This document shows, one piece after another, positions 10,844 through 21,507 of a DNA stretch of 64,000 nucleotides (positions are counted from its first letter, which is position 1; each line of letters begins with the position of its first letter). The notes beneath the pieces were generated by a model, which saw only the letters and a list, made by a program, of their open reading frames with translations, searched no databases and was not told where the DNA came from. A program made the position numbers and the translations under genes. The DNA comes from Alopecurus myosuroides (lineage: Eukaryota; Streptophyta; Magnoliopsida; Poales; Poaceae): positions 173,805,642-173,869,641 of the forward strand of contig CM054062.1 in the NCBI GenBank assembly GCA_028641055.1. Direction: 5' to 3'.

Positions 10844-12163
10844 TGACAGATAGTATAGACACTTAGAGAGGGGGTGAATAGGTGCTACGACCAATTTTAA
10901 TGTTCAAATTAAGGCTTGACACAAAGGTAAATTCTCTAGATATGAAACTAAGGTGAATTTACCTATATGACAATAAGATACAAACACAAAGTAAAGGAGA
11001 GGGAACGAGGTAACCGATAACAGAAGCACGCGGAGACAAGGATGTCATCCCGAGTTCCTCCTTTTGAGGGGAGTATGTCTCATTGGAGGGGTGTGAGTTT
11101 TGCCACGAAGGCCTACTCAATGCCACAAAGGCCTCACCCTATTCTCCCATGAACCTCGCCACAAAGGTCTAGTTCACCTTCCACTATTGATTCCATTTGA
11201 GGCGGAAATCAAGTCCTTTACAATGAGCTTGAGGCACACACCCACAACCAAATTGGGGGCTCCCAAGAATCACCAACAATCACCAAGAGAGTACAAATGG
11301 AGTCTAGGTTTTCCACAAAGAAACCCTAGACTTGAATCCCTCAAGCAAATGATGGGGCAATGGAAAACCGGTTGGTGAAGATGTAGATCTGGGCCTTCTC
11401 CTTTAATCCTCCGAAGATCAACAAGTTTGGGAAGAGGGATTGGGAGATATAGCAAGGTGGGTGAGCTCAATTAATGGAGCATTCAATTCTGCACGAGCTA
11501 GCTGAAGGAAGAAGAAGGGTAGGGGTATTTATACCCTAACTCCAAAATCTAGCCGTTTTGGGGTCTTTCTACGAAAGTCACACCGAAGACTCCGGTGCAA
11601 AGGCCGGAGACTTTGGCCTGCCAAACATTTCGTACACTTTCCGGTGGGCCGGAGACTTTGCTCAGCACCGGGGACTCCGGGCAGTCTCCGGACCCTATGG
11701 AGTGGGTGAGACCACTTGGACTTGGCGCTGGGGAACTTGAAGGGCGGAGACTCCGCACACTAAGGTCGGAGACTCCGGCCTAGACTTTGCCACTTTTCTC
11801 TCCAGAGCCCAGAGTATGTCTGTGGTGCTTCGAGCGCTGAGAAGAAGCCAGGAGTCCGGAGACTCCAGCCCCTGCGCCCCGGAGATTCCGGCCTAGACCG
11901 GATACTCCGGAAAGTCTCCGCACACAACCCTAAGTGTATGCAGTGGGTGACACCACTCGCACCACTCTACTTCTTTGCTGGAAATTCCTGATCCCGGAGA
12001 TTCCGGCCTAGGGCACGGGAGACTCGGGCCTGGAAATTAATTCCAACACCTCCAGCTCATGTAGTTATTTTTGATCTTTTAGGAGACCACACCACCATTA
12101 ATAAAAATATCGATTGACCCTGAACATCAACACACGTTAATAATAATACTAGTGTTGTTAACA
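10844..12163 (-). repeat. 5' LTR of the copia element
   Basis: The inner end (minus strand ...CTGTCA) lies next to the primer-binding site. The outer end is placed at 12163, where the minus strand would start TGTTAACAAC; 12167 is an alternative. A TATA box on the minus strand (TATAAATA) lies near 11525-11537. Its downstream part carries many copies of a CCGGAGACTCCGG-like palindrome (about 11570-12030). Confidence 0.68.
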
Positions 12164-12900
12164 AACATACAAAACAAGATTTAGGCGTATTTGCGCTTTC
12201 AACCGCCTCTTGTCGCCTCTTCGCCTATAAATTTCCTTTAACCCTAAAACATTCGGGGACGGAGTTAATTTCCAGAAAACATATAGAGAGGCGCAGTCAC
12301 CTCGTAAGTCCAATCTAGGGCTTTTGCAGCCCTGTTTGGCCACCCTGCCGGAGGGGGGAATCACCACGAGAGGCCTCTACATCGCCATGATCGCCTCCGG
12401 ACAGATGCGTGAGTAGTTCATCTCGGGACTACAGGTCCATAGCAGTAGCTAGATGGTTGCTCTCTCTCCTATGCCTCCATGTTTAGAGTCTCGTGAGCTG
12501 TCTCACATGATCGGGACCACCATTATGTAATTGTGCATGTTGTGTTTGCTGGGATCTGATGAACCATGAGATTATGATTATTTTGTTCATGTCAATCTGA
12601 GATGCTCCACTTATATTTGTAGAGTTTTCAATGTCGTGTTGCAATGCTCTCGGTGTTTATGATTACCTTGGTTGTGTAGTTGTTTTCACCTCCAAGAGAG
12701 AGTTTATATGCTAGATACTGGGTTCATGCATCCCTTACATCTGTGCTCGAGTAACATAAACGTGACAGACAGGGGATGTGTTGTTGCTACTAGGAAGAAA
12801 ACAACAGTACTCTTGTCTACGGACGAGGACCACTACTTACACTAGGTCACAGGGATTGAAGATCACGGTAACGAGTTAAGTAGCTCTTGTCGGCGACGAG
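12164..12900 (+). repeat. Athila-like LTR fragment
   Basis: No ORF. A CGCCTATAAA promoter-like motif near 12222 followed by leader-like text resembles the same part of the Athila LTR at about 33970-34400 (GAGTAGTTC..., ...TCTCTCTC...). It is probably an LTR piece without visible ends. Confidence 0.4.
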
Positions 12901-14060
12901 ATTGAACATGGTATGGAGATGTCAACGATAAGATCTCGAACAAGATACGTATCAAAGTGAACAAAAGGAATGGGTATGGAATAGTATCTGTGTTTATGGA
13001 TCAACAACATTTATTCGTGGAATGCACATGGGTTATTATGGACATCCAAGTCCCGCTGATGATCATTGGTCGGAGGGGGTCTCGACCATGTATGGAGTAT
13101 TCTCGAACCGTGGGTAACACACTTAAGGGTTTGACGACGCTCATAGATCGTTTTGGAATCATCGGAATTATAGAAATGAAGAGAAGGGAAACCGGAAGGA
13201 TTCTGGGAAAGACCGCAGGATGTTCGGAATGGTCCGAACGGAGTTCTAGAGCCACAAGAATTAAATAATATGTAAATATATTAATTAATGAATTAAATAT
13301 ATTTATATATGAATTTAATAGTAATTAAAAAGGATAAAGTAAAAAAGGGGAGTAGCCCACCTGTTTGGGGCCCTCCCGGAGGAGAGCCCATGTGGTGGTC
13401 GCCGCCCCTTGATGGGCCCTAAGGGCCCATCCAGCTAGGGCATCTTGGGCGGCCGCACCCTTCCTCTTCCCCTCCTTTGTTTAGTCCCACATGGGGAGCC
13501 AAGGGGAAGGGCCCACTCCCTCCCCTATATAAAGAGAAGCATAATTATTATTTTAATGAATTAACTCAATGGTTGAGGCGTCCCCCCACGTACTTCCACC
13601 CTCCCCCTCTCCTGTAGCCCGTGGCCCCAAGTTAGGGTTGCGTACGTGAGAGATCATTTCACCCTGGCACGCCGTCGTGCTGCGGGAATTGCATCCAGAA
13701 GATCTACTTCCGCAATCTCGGCTGGATTGGAAAGACCGGGAGTCGTCGTCAAACATCGTACGTGTGCGAGTACTCGGGGGCGCTGCACTTGTGGCGCCAG
13801 GACCATCCTCGTCGCATCAAGGTCATCACCGACACACCAAGTTCTATGCGACCTTGAGGTATGCTACGTCGTCTTCCTCAACAAATGCTTGTACGGGAGC
13901 GTAATCTACGCTTTTTTGGTCTACAAAGGTATGTCGCCGAAACTTGCCCGTTACTGCATTACTAATAGATAGATTCTGACTAAGTTTTGGCGTACGTTAG
14001 CGAGTTTTTTTTCTGCTAGAAACCGCTTCAACCATGTACTTGTTCATGATACATTGGTTA
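12901..14060 (+). repeat. LTR-derived repetitive DNA, probably retrotransposon leader
   Basis: No supported gene. It contains an AT-rich stretch (13262-13330), a GC-rich stretch with CCTATATAAAG (TATA-like, about 13524) and leader-like sequence to about 14000. The arrangement fits an LTR promoter and R-U5 region, but I cannot name the family or place TG...CA ends. Confidence 0.35.
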
Positions 14061-15000
14061 CTTAACATGTTCATGGTGTGATGTTTAAACATGTTCATGG
14101 TGTGTTTGTGTGTCTCACTTATCTCTATGTAGTCTGCGCTCCATCGCCACCGTTCGCAGCCGTCACAAACTATATAGACGCCGACACGGTGTGTTGGTTA
14201 CTGGACCTATTCACGACGTAGTTGTGCGTCTCGCCTAACATTTTCAACATCTCTATTGTGTACGCTCCATTGCCGTTGTTCGCAGCCACGACAACCCATG
14301 TTAGCATCGTCGACCTCTGTCGCCGCCATGCTCGACGCTACTCATGGGTTTGTCACGTAGAGCTATCCATGTGGTGGTTGTGGAAGGTAACTTAACCCAT
14401 GTGAAAATAAGTGAGACTAATCATCACTAAAAACACAAACATATTCTTTGGTTACTTGTGCACTGCTAGGCCTGACTTGACTGCTTGCAGACTACCAAAC
14501 GACATCCACAGCCATTTTGGCTCCGTTGCTTGTGCTCCATTGTTGTTGTTCGCCGCACAAATCCCGTTAGCGTCATCAACCTCTGCCACCACGCTGTCTT
14601 CCTGCTTGCCGCTACTCATGGGTCCGTCACTCAAAACCGTCCAAACTTGGTTGCGGGAGGTAATTTAACCCATGTGAAAATAAGTGAGACTAACCGTCGC
14701 TCAAAGCACAATCAGTTTGGTTACTTGTGCACTGATTGCTTACAGGTTACCAAACGACATGCACAACATGGTTTCAGACGATGCCTAAGACTACTTGCAT
14801 GCTACCAAACGACATGCACAACGTCAATAAGACTTATCTATCTTTATACCCTAGCTTGACACAGTAGAGCAAATTGATGCAATAAGACTATCTATCTTTC
14901 CATTTTAGCTCGTCAGAGTAGAGCAAATTGATGCAATACATAAGTATCAGCATTTCTCCTTTTGACAACCTCAGGAAACAAACATTTGCATTTCAATTTC
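14061..15000. repeat. Locally duplicated non-coding region downstream of the bZIP gene
   Basis: A block at about 14396-14465 recurs at about 14668-14740 (shared AACCCATGTGAAAATAAG and TTGGTTACTTGTGCACTG). The phrase ACCAAACGACAT occurs near 14490, 14750 and 14805, and GCAAATTGATGCAATA occurs near 14870 and 14925. No coding potential or terminal repeats were recognised. Confidence 0.55.
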
Positions 15001-15438
15001 TCGAACATCAAAGCTGGTCTCTAAAATGCTAGTCATGTTAGTACGCACAAATGCTAACTACTTACGATAATATACCTTGCAGTAAATACTAGCTCCACAC
15101 ACATACAATGATAAACATCACACAATCACTCTGTTCTCATGAGAAAAAAGAAGTTAGTCCCAAAAAGGAAAACGGACACGGTATTTGGGAGAAAGTCACT
15201 CCCATTTTCCCAATATAATCCCAAACTACATCCACGCAGGAAATGAACCCGATACAAACGGGTGGGAGGAACACGGGGTCCATGTCTACAAAATCAGCAA
15301 CTGAGATTACAACGAATTTCAACTAAATCAAATGAATGAATGAAAAATTGAGCTTACAGAACCAGAAACAGCATAAGGATGTCAGGCTATGAACAACGGA
15401 ACCTAATGAAACTGAGGACTCCATCAGGATAGGCCAGG
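15001..15438 (-). other. Probable 3' UTR of the bZIP gene
   Basis: Unique-looking sequence directly follows the stop codon and has no ORF of its own. It extends at least to the duplicated region near 15000. The poly(A) site is not determined. Confidence 0.5.
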
Positions 15439-18400
15439 TTAGAAGGTGCTGCTGCTTTCGCTGGCAGAGACCGAGCTGCTCTCTGACTTCACAACTGGAT
15501 GCCCTTTGCTGATGTCCAAACCCTGGAGCCGCGCAAGATGGTCTTGCTGCATGATATCTGAGAGCGTGTTTGGGTGGGATAGCATCTGATGGTTTGGTAC
15601 ATTAGGATGAGGCGGGTGGAATGGGGGTGGAAACCGGGCGCCACCCTGGTGCTGGGCTGTGTTTTGCTGGGATTGCGGGAAGAAGGAAGAGTTGTATAGG
15701 ACATGCTGCAATCCCATGCTATATGCGTCGCTGGAATTTGACATCTCACCGGTAGCCATCTTAAGCCTCTCCACTTCCTGCTTCAGCGCGTCATTCAGAG
15801 CTGCACAATATACCAGGTTTTGTTACAACATACGGCATAGCCGCATAGGTATTCACAAATGCAAATTACAGTCACCACTTTGTTCCTACACTGGTCCAGT
15901 ATAAAGTATAAACAACTCTATTGCACAGATTATAGGAGTCCAACAAATGAAAATATGTGGTAATCTGATAAAACCAAATGTAACCCTATTCCATGTGTCT
16001 TCACACAAGAGAAAAGATAAAGTACATGCATAATATTGCAATAAGCAAAGGGCACCAGATGACAAATATAATGTCAAGTTTACTTTCACCAGGAACAATG
16101 ACTGAAGCAATGGAAAAACTATAAGCCTAGAATGACTTATAAGTTATAACATGAGACAGAGTGAGCAAACGAGAAAATGATTACTGCTTTCGATGATATA
16201 TCTAATATCACTGCCAAGGCATGCCAGCTTTATAATTAGTTATGTTACCGAAAATTATTAAACTGCAAAACAGAACTACTCCCTCCGTATCGAAATGTAT
16301 GATGTTTTAACGTTTCCTAGACAACACGTACCTAGGCATGTTTTAGTGTAAGATGCACATGAATCACGTGGTGTCTAGAAAATGATAAAACATCTTATAT
16401 TTTGATACGGAGGGAGTATTATTTATCTAATCAAGGGAAAAATGCTTTACCATCACGCAGTTGAGCCTGTTGCTCCATGGCCTGCAACCTTATCTTGAGC
16501 TCTGCATTTTCTGAAGAAAGCCCAGTTGTATCTCTCTGCGAGTTCATAAAAAATAAAATTTAATTGGTATCAAGTATCAAGTCATTCAACTCAGCAGCGC
16601 AGCAATCCTAGAAGCTTGATACTCCTTCAAAGTCAACAGCATAAAAATATAGCAACCCCTAGAACGAGACGGTCAAAGTCAATAATCAACATGATTATTT
16701 ATTGTCATATGCAGAGAATCAGGATTAACTCTCTAAACTGTTCCCATAACCATATATAATGATCCAATGGGTGTATAGATTTATCACAGCATGTGGAATA
16801 GCGCTAGTGCATACATCCAAAGATGCCAGATGCAATCTGCAAGAAGCTCTAATCTGGTAGTTGCCCAATAATTATGAGATACAATCAGCCTGCTTAAAGG
16901 AAATCTATTATTTTGCCACTGCCGGGTTATGAACTAAATAAACTACATGTACTTACTGTGCCTGATACCCATGAGACAAAAGATAGACTTAAAACATGAA
17001 AATGTACCTGAAATAGTGTGAGCTGAGCTGAGAGAGTGGTTGCTTCAGTCTGAAGAGTTTGAACCTTCCTCTCGAGTTCTGTCATATAACGAGCCTTTCT
17101 TTCTTTTGATCGAGCCGCAGATTGTCTGTTCGCTAGAATTCTGCATGACAACAAACTCGAGAGAGTTAACACAAGCTTACAAATGTTCTGAATCTTTTTA
17201 GGAAAAAAACATTTTGGACAGCATAGCACAACTCATGCATCATAACTAGCCAATACCAAAGTATTTATTTTGTAAATGCACCTTCAATCTCCTTTTTCAT
17301 GACAAACAGGACGCACAAAGTCAAAGCACTCATGGGTCAGGATCGTACAAAAAATGGACTATACCATAAGGGCCAGAAAACTTGTACCTTGAATATTATA
17401 TGGCTGACATTTAAAAAAAAATCTGATTCTACACATGATTTCAAGGTGAACATTTTTTAAAATTCAATTTAAGTTTGATTCACCCAGCATGTTACTGTAA
17501 AATATACAATATCGACTTTCAAGTTTGGATGGATATAAAATCAGAAGTTTGTTGAGTTGTGAGATATGGTACTACGACAGATTATCACAGGTAATATCTC
17601 CATCATGCTGAACAATTTAAACACCACTTTGGAGATATGCCTATGTTGCAGCCTTGCAAGAGGCATCAAAAGTTCTCCAGCATACTGAAGAGGCTAACTG
17701 ATGTATCAGAACTTTTAGATGAAAGCGACATTTTTGGAAATGCAAAATCCAACTGTTTACAGCTAGCGAATAGCTTTTCTACAATGTGATGTCACTTTCT
17801 CTAAATTGATTGGCTATTAGGCTGGTGCCAGTGGAGCCTTTAGGGGGGGGCGGTAGCGCCGCTACCGCCCGAGGCGAGGCGGTAGGGGGCGGTAAGGGGG
17901 GGCGGTAGCCGTCGCCGGGCGGTTGCCGTGGCGCCCGTCGGCAGGCCGTTGCCGCCCGGGTTGCCGCCCCCATTGGCGGGGCTGTAGCGGGGCTAGGGGC
18001 GGTAGGGGCGGGCGGTAGGGCGAGGCGGCGGGGCGGTGCGTTGGCGGCTAGGGGCGGTAGCGCCGGGCTGTAGTGGAGCTAGCCGTTGGGGGTAACGGCT
18101 AGCTGACGTGGCGCCCCCCCATTGGTCCACGTCAGCTAGCCGTTGGGGGTGGAGCGTGGCTGGCGAAAAAAAAAAAAAAAAAATTTTTTTTGACCCAAAT
18201 TTGCAGCTCCAACCCTATAAATACCCCCCCATATCCATCACTTCTCTTCACACCATTTCACTCCTCTCTTTCTCTCTTCTCTCATACCATCTCCGCCATG
18301 TCGGGTTGGATTCCAGACAACACCTCGTTCACGGATCTCTTGCAGTCCGACGGGTCACAACCTATTCACATAGAAGATGTCTCTCCCACACATCGTCGGT

Positions 18401-20992
18401 CCGATACCGGTTCTTCGCCGTATCCCCGAGTGTTGAACCTCTCCAACACACCACCTCCGGGGCCATATGGTCCGCTTCCTACGGGATATGGTTCATACCA
18501 GCATCCTCCGTATGCTTACCCACCACCACCTCCACCTACAGGTAGCGGGAGTGCACTTCATCCGTACGCTTACCCACCACCACCTCCACCTACAGGTAGC
18601 GGGAGTCCAATTCCTCCGTATGCTTACGCACCACCACCTCCATATCCATACGGTTCATACGCTCCACCTCCATCGTATCAGCAACCACCTCCTCCGTATC
18701 AGCAACCACCTCCAGCGTCTGCTCCAGAAGGCAGTGCTCCAAGCGACGGGTCTGATGCCGCGGAAACACTGGTACCAACGCGGGCAAAGAGGGTCGAGTG
18801 GAAATGTGCGGACGAGGAAAAACTGGTACTTTTCTTACCCGTCACATGTTTATTTCGGAGTTGGTTTTTGTTTGGATTTTTCACTAAGACAATATCTATT
18901 TCGTTGCAGGTGAATGCTTGGATTTTGAACTCCAAGGACTCTCGCCGTGGCAATAGCAAGACCGGCGATAGTTTTTGGGGTGGAATAGAGAAGACGTTCA
19001 ACTCTACCGCCGATCCTTCCCGCCGAAGGTCCGCGAAGCAACTGAAGGATCACTGGAACGTCTACAACCGTGAGGTGTCCTTGTTCAACGGATACCACAT
19101 CCAAGAAGAAGCGGTACGTCAGAGTGGAGCAGATGATGCAATGGTCATGGAAGCGGCACTGACGAGGTACGCAAATGACCCTAGAGTGACTCAGCCTTTC
19201 AAACGCTTCAAGTGGTGGGAAGCTGTTCGCAAGGAAGCGAAGTGGAAAGCACAACATGGGAAAGGTAGTGGGACTGACTCCAGTTCCAAGAGAACCCGTC
19301 TGGGGGTCGGAGGTGAGTACAGCTCTAGCGACGCGACGGAGGAGGAGCCGCGTCCTCCTGGCCGCGATAAGGCCAAGGCCGCGTTTCGCAAGGGAAAGAA
19401 GAAGGAGAAGGAAGCGTCCAGCGAGGGATCAAGTGCAGGCTTCGGAATGACGAAAATGTATCAAGTTTTATTGAGGTCTAAGCTACTGAAGCAATATAAC
19501 AAATTGAAAGACCGCTCAACCGCCGGCATGACCGAAGATGAAAAGCGCAAACATGGCAAGGCCCTACAGATAGTGGAAAAAGACCTAGGGCTGCTAGAGG
19601 ATGACGACGACGACGACGAGCACGAGGATTAGATTTTTTTAATTTTTATGTAATTTTTACAATTTATTATGCAATTTTATTAATTAGTATGTAATCGGTA
19701 ACAATTTTAGTTCAATAAAATTATTTCCTTGCATTATTTGTAATGTTTTCGTTTCAAAAATATGTGTTGACGTGGAGGAGAGAGAAAAGCTGATGTGGCA
19801 GAGAGAGAATCTTACAGCCCGGGCTATAGCCCGTGCACTGGCACCGTGCCTGTGAGAGTGGGGCTATAGTGGTGAGAGAAGGTGACGTGGCAGGGACTAT
19901 AGCCCGTGAATAGTGGGCGGTGCATTGGCACCAGCCTTACTCAGTTGAAGGAACGATCCGAACAGTCAAATGTAGGTGAGAAAGGAAAAGAAAAGAAAAT
20001 GCCATGCACAGCACACTGCAATCCAATCCTCAAAACGAATTCACAGCTCAGCACACTGCAGGCACGAAATCATGCGAACCACAGCTACCCCTTTACTGGA
20101 AATCTTGGTTAACCATCCAACTGTCCAGCACTTGAGCACCCAGCAGGAGGCGTAGAAAAGCATGCGCTATCTGACGGAAACAAGCAGTTATCCATAATCC
20201 CACCAACCGAGCGCTGAACCACCACCTTAACTTCCAACCTGCCAACCAACCATCCAACACCATGTACCCACAGTACGTATGTACACAAGGCCAGAATGTG
20301 CGTATTTTCCCTAAGCTGAAGGCATTTCTCTTTTGAAAAAAAACATGACAGCTGCCATCGCCCGCCGCCTCTGAGGAAGGGAAGGAACGAACTGATCTAT
20401 AGTGTACGGCGGGCCATATATCCCTACCAACCAGACAGTAGCGCAGGTCTCGCAATGGCAAGCAGGCATAAGAGTAGTGTTGGGAGAGATGAGGATGGCC
20501 GCACCTTTTGGCTCGCTTGGGGTCAATGGCCGCGAGCTCGGCAAGCTGCTCGGGGGACATGGCCTTCTTGGCCTCGAGGACGTCGGCGAGCGCTTGGGCG
20601 GCGGCGGCGTCCTTCCGCGCGGCGCTGCCGCCAGCGGAGAAGAGGCCGGAGCCGTCGACGGAGCTGCTGTAGCGGTGCTTGGGCCGCGGCGGGGATGAGG
20701 TCTCGGCGGCGCGGTCGCGGTCCGAGCCGGCGGCGGCGGCGGCGGCGGGTCCGGAGGAGATCTTCTCGATGTCCATGAATGTGGAGAAGAGGTCGTCCTC
20801 GGAGCCGATCTCGTCGAAGCCCGCGGAGCCGTCGCCGTCTCCGGCGCTGCCGAGGTCGAGGTCGTCCGGGAGGCGGAAGGCGAGCTCAGATCTGGCGCGG
20901 CGGTGGTGCGCGCCGCGCATGGCGGCCGCCATGGCCGGGGAAGGCGGCGGGAAGGGGCGGCCCGGCGGATCAGCGGGCTTGGGCTGCTGCAT
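15439..20992 (-). CDS. Group I bZIP transcription factor (RF2b/VIP1-like), 4 coding exons
   Basis: This is a nuclear DNA-binding regulator. Coding exons are 20992-20505, 17140-17008, 16535-16451 and 15800-15439 (stop TAA). All introns have GT...AG ends and the phases agree; the total is 355 codons, usual for this group. The N-terminus is Pro-rich with a RARSEL motif typical of group I. The basic region follows at residues 163-181 (NRQSAARSK), with Lys at the position where most bZIPs have Arg, a mark of the VIP1/RF2 group. Heptad leucines are at 185, 192, 199, 213 and 220. The C-terminus is Gln/Pro/Ser-rich. The exon 1-2 junction splits the Arg codon before ILANRQ. Intron 1 (3.36 kb) holds a Harbinger element and intron 3 a Stowaway MITE. 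An in-frame upstream ATG at 21310 exists, but 20992 fits family length and the leader-like sequence before it. It is the only intact host gene here. Confidence 0.93.
16279..16416. mobile_element. Stowaway MITE in bZIP intron 3
   Basis: The ends are CTCCCTCCGTATC and GATACGGAGGGAG, perfect inverted repeats, flanked by TA on both sides (16277-16278 and 16417-16418). Length is 138 bp. This is the standard Triticeae/Pooideae Stowaway signature (Tc1/Mariner type). It lies between exons 3 and 4. Confidence 0.93.
17820..19936 (+). mobile_element. PIF/Harbinger-type element in bZIP intron 1
   Basis: The inverted ends are GGCTGGTGCCAGTG (17820) and CATTGGCACCAGCC (to 19936), 13 of 14 matching, flanked by TTA on both sides (17817-17819, 19937-19939). 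TTA duplication is the PIF/Harbinger signature. Length is 2117 bp. It carries one Myb/SANT-like ORF and no DDE transposase, so it would need a transposase from elsewhere. It is oriented against the host gene. The left arm is GC-rich with GGGCGGTAG repeats and two perfect 11-bp hairpins (17848-17870, 18077-18104). Confidence 0.88.
18298..19632 (+). CDS. Myb/SANT-like ORF of the Harbinger-type element (2 exons)
   Basis: In Pong/PIF-like elements a Myb-like protein binds DNA and works with the DDE transposase; this ORF is probably of that kind. Exons are 18298-18825 and 18910-19632, giving 416 aa. The intron (18826-18909) has GT...TTGCAG ends. It is 84 nt, a multiple of three, without an in-frame stop, so a retained intron would still translate. 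A TATA box (CTATAAATA) lies near 18215 and the ATG context is GCCATGTCG. Residues about 40-145 are Pro/Tyr/Ser/Gly-rich with 18-residue tandem repeats. A Myb/SANT-like region with Trp residues follows (about 163-270), then a basic Ser-rich linker and an acidic Asp/Glu tail. Database names such as 'glutathione S-transferase T3-like' for this family are, in my view, misleading. Confidence 0.78.
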   Translation: MSGWIPDNTSFTDLLQSDGSQPIHIEDVSPTHRRSDTGSSPYPRVLNLSNTPPPGPYGPLPTGYGSYQHPPYAYPPPPPPTGSGSALHPYAYPPPPPPTGSGSPIPPYAYAPPPPYPYGSYAPPPSYQQPPPPYQQPPPASAPEGSAPSDGSDAAETLVPTRAKRVEWKCADEEKLVLFLPVTCLFRSWFLFGFFTKTISISLQVNAWILNSKDSRRGNSKTGDSFWGGIEKTFNSTADPSRRRSAKQLKDHWNVYNREVSLFNGYHIQEEAVRQSGADDAMVMEAALTRYANDPRVTQPFKRFKWWEAVRKEAKWKAQHGKGSGTDSSSKRTRLGVGGEYSSSDATEEEPRPPGRDKAKAAFRKGKKKEKEASSEGSSAGFGMTKMYQVLLRSKLLKQYNKLKDRSTAGMTEDEKRKHGKALQIVEKDLGLLEDDDDDDEHED

Positions 20993-21507
20993 TGGGAGAG
21001 GCGGCGCGCGCGGGTGGGGCGGGGAGTGGGGGAGGAGCTGTAGATAGGGGACGCTGCCGCTGCTGCGCCTGCGCCTGTGTGTTTTCCTGTAGCTTTCGGG
21101 TTTGGTTTGGTTTTTAAGAGAGGTGGGGTGGAGTGGGATCTGGGAGTGTGGGATGGAGGAAGGAGGATGGGTGCAGGTGCATGTGATGTGAGCGATCACG
21201 TGGGCGACCTCGAGCGTCAGCTCTTTCTTATTCTTTCGGTGTGCGACCGGCCGGCGTAATGCTGCTGGAGCCGGGCTCGGTACGCGCGCGTTATTGTGCG
21301 TGTCTATCAACGGGAGCGCACCAGGCCAGCCGTTGTCAGCTGGTTGTTTTGGCTATATATACCACAGCGGTGAAGCTTGAACCAAAATGCTGTCTGACGT
21401 GTCGACTAATGCAAACGAGAGCGTCGTCCACCGGACGTCCTATATCTTGCTCGTTCGGGACAGTCCGGACACATGGGGCGTCGTTTTATCTCACAGAGTC
21501 TCGCTAA
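20993..21507 (-). promoter_or_regulatory. Promoter and 5' UTR of the bZIP gene
   Basis: About 515 bp separate the start codon from the Harbinger element upstream. A TATA box on the minus strand (TATATATA, 21354-21361) predicts transcription starting near 21320-21330 and a leader of about 330 nt. A G-box CACGTG lies at 21197-21202 (inside the predicted leader), and a GACGTC core, a possible bZIP site, lies at 21434-21439 upstream of the TATA box. Confidence 0.55.

Larger units (their letters stand above)
9310..12163 (-). mobile_element. Ty1/copia retrotransposon, 5' half (minus strand)
   Basis: On the minus strand the order is 5' LTR (12163-10844), a tRNA-Met-type primer-binding site (10841-10829) and gag (10744-9310). 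Coding sequence stops abruptly at 9310 where Tat element 1 is inserted. The rest of the copia element (pol, 3' LTR) should lie beyond the left end of the window on the far side of Tat element 1. Confidence 0.82.

Noticed and set aside
11570..12030. CRISPR-like array of GGAGACTCCGG repeats
   Set aside because: Spacing is irregular, the motif is a short palindrome within a plant copia LTR, and the window is eukaryotic.
13646..13972. Plus-strand 108-codon ORF
   Set aside because: Lies in an LTR leader-like region and two frames overlap; no protein similarity recognised.
20402..21117. Plus-strand ORFs opposite bZIP exon 1
   Set aside because: They overlap the well-supported first bZIP exon and are Arg-rich shadows caused by high GC.
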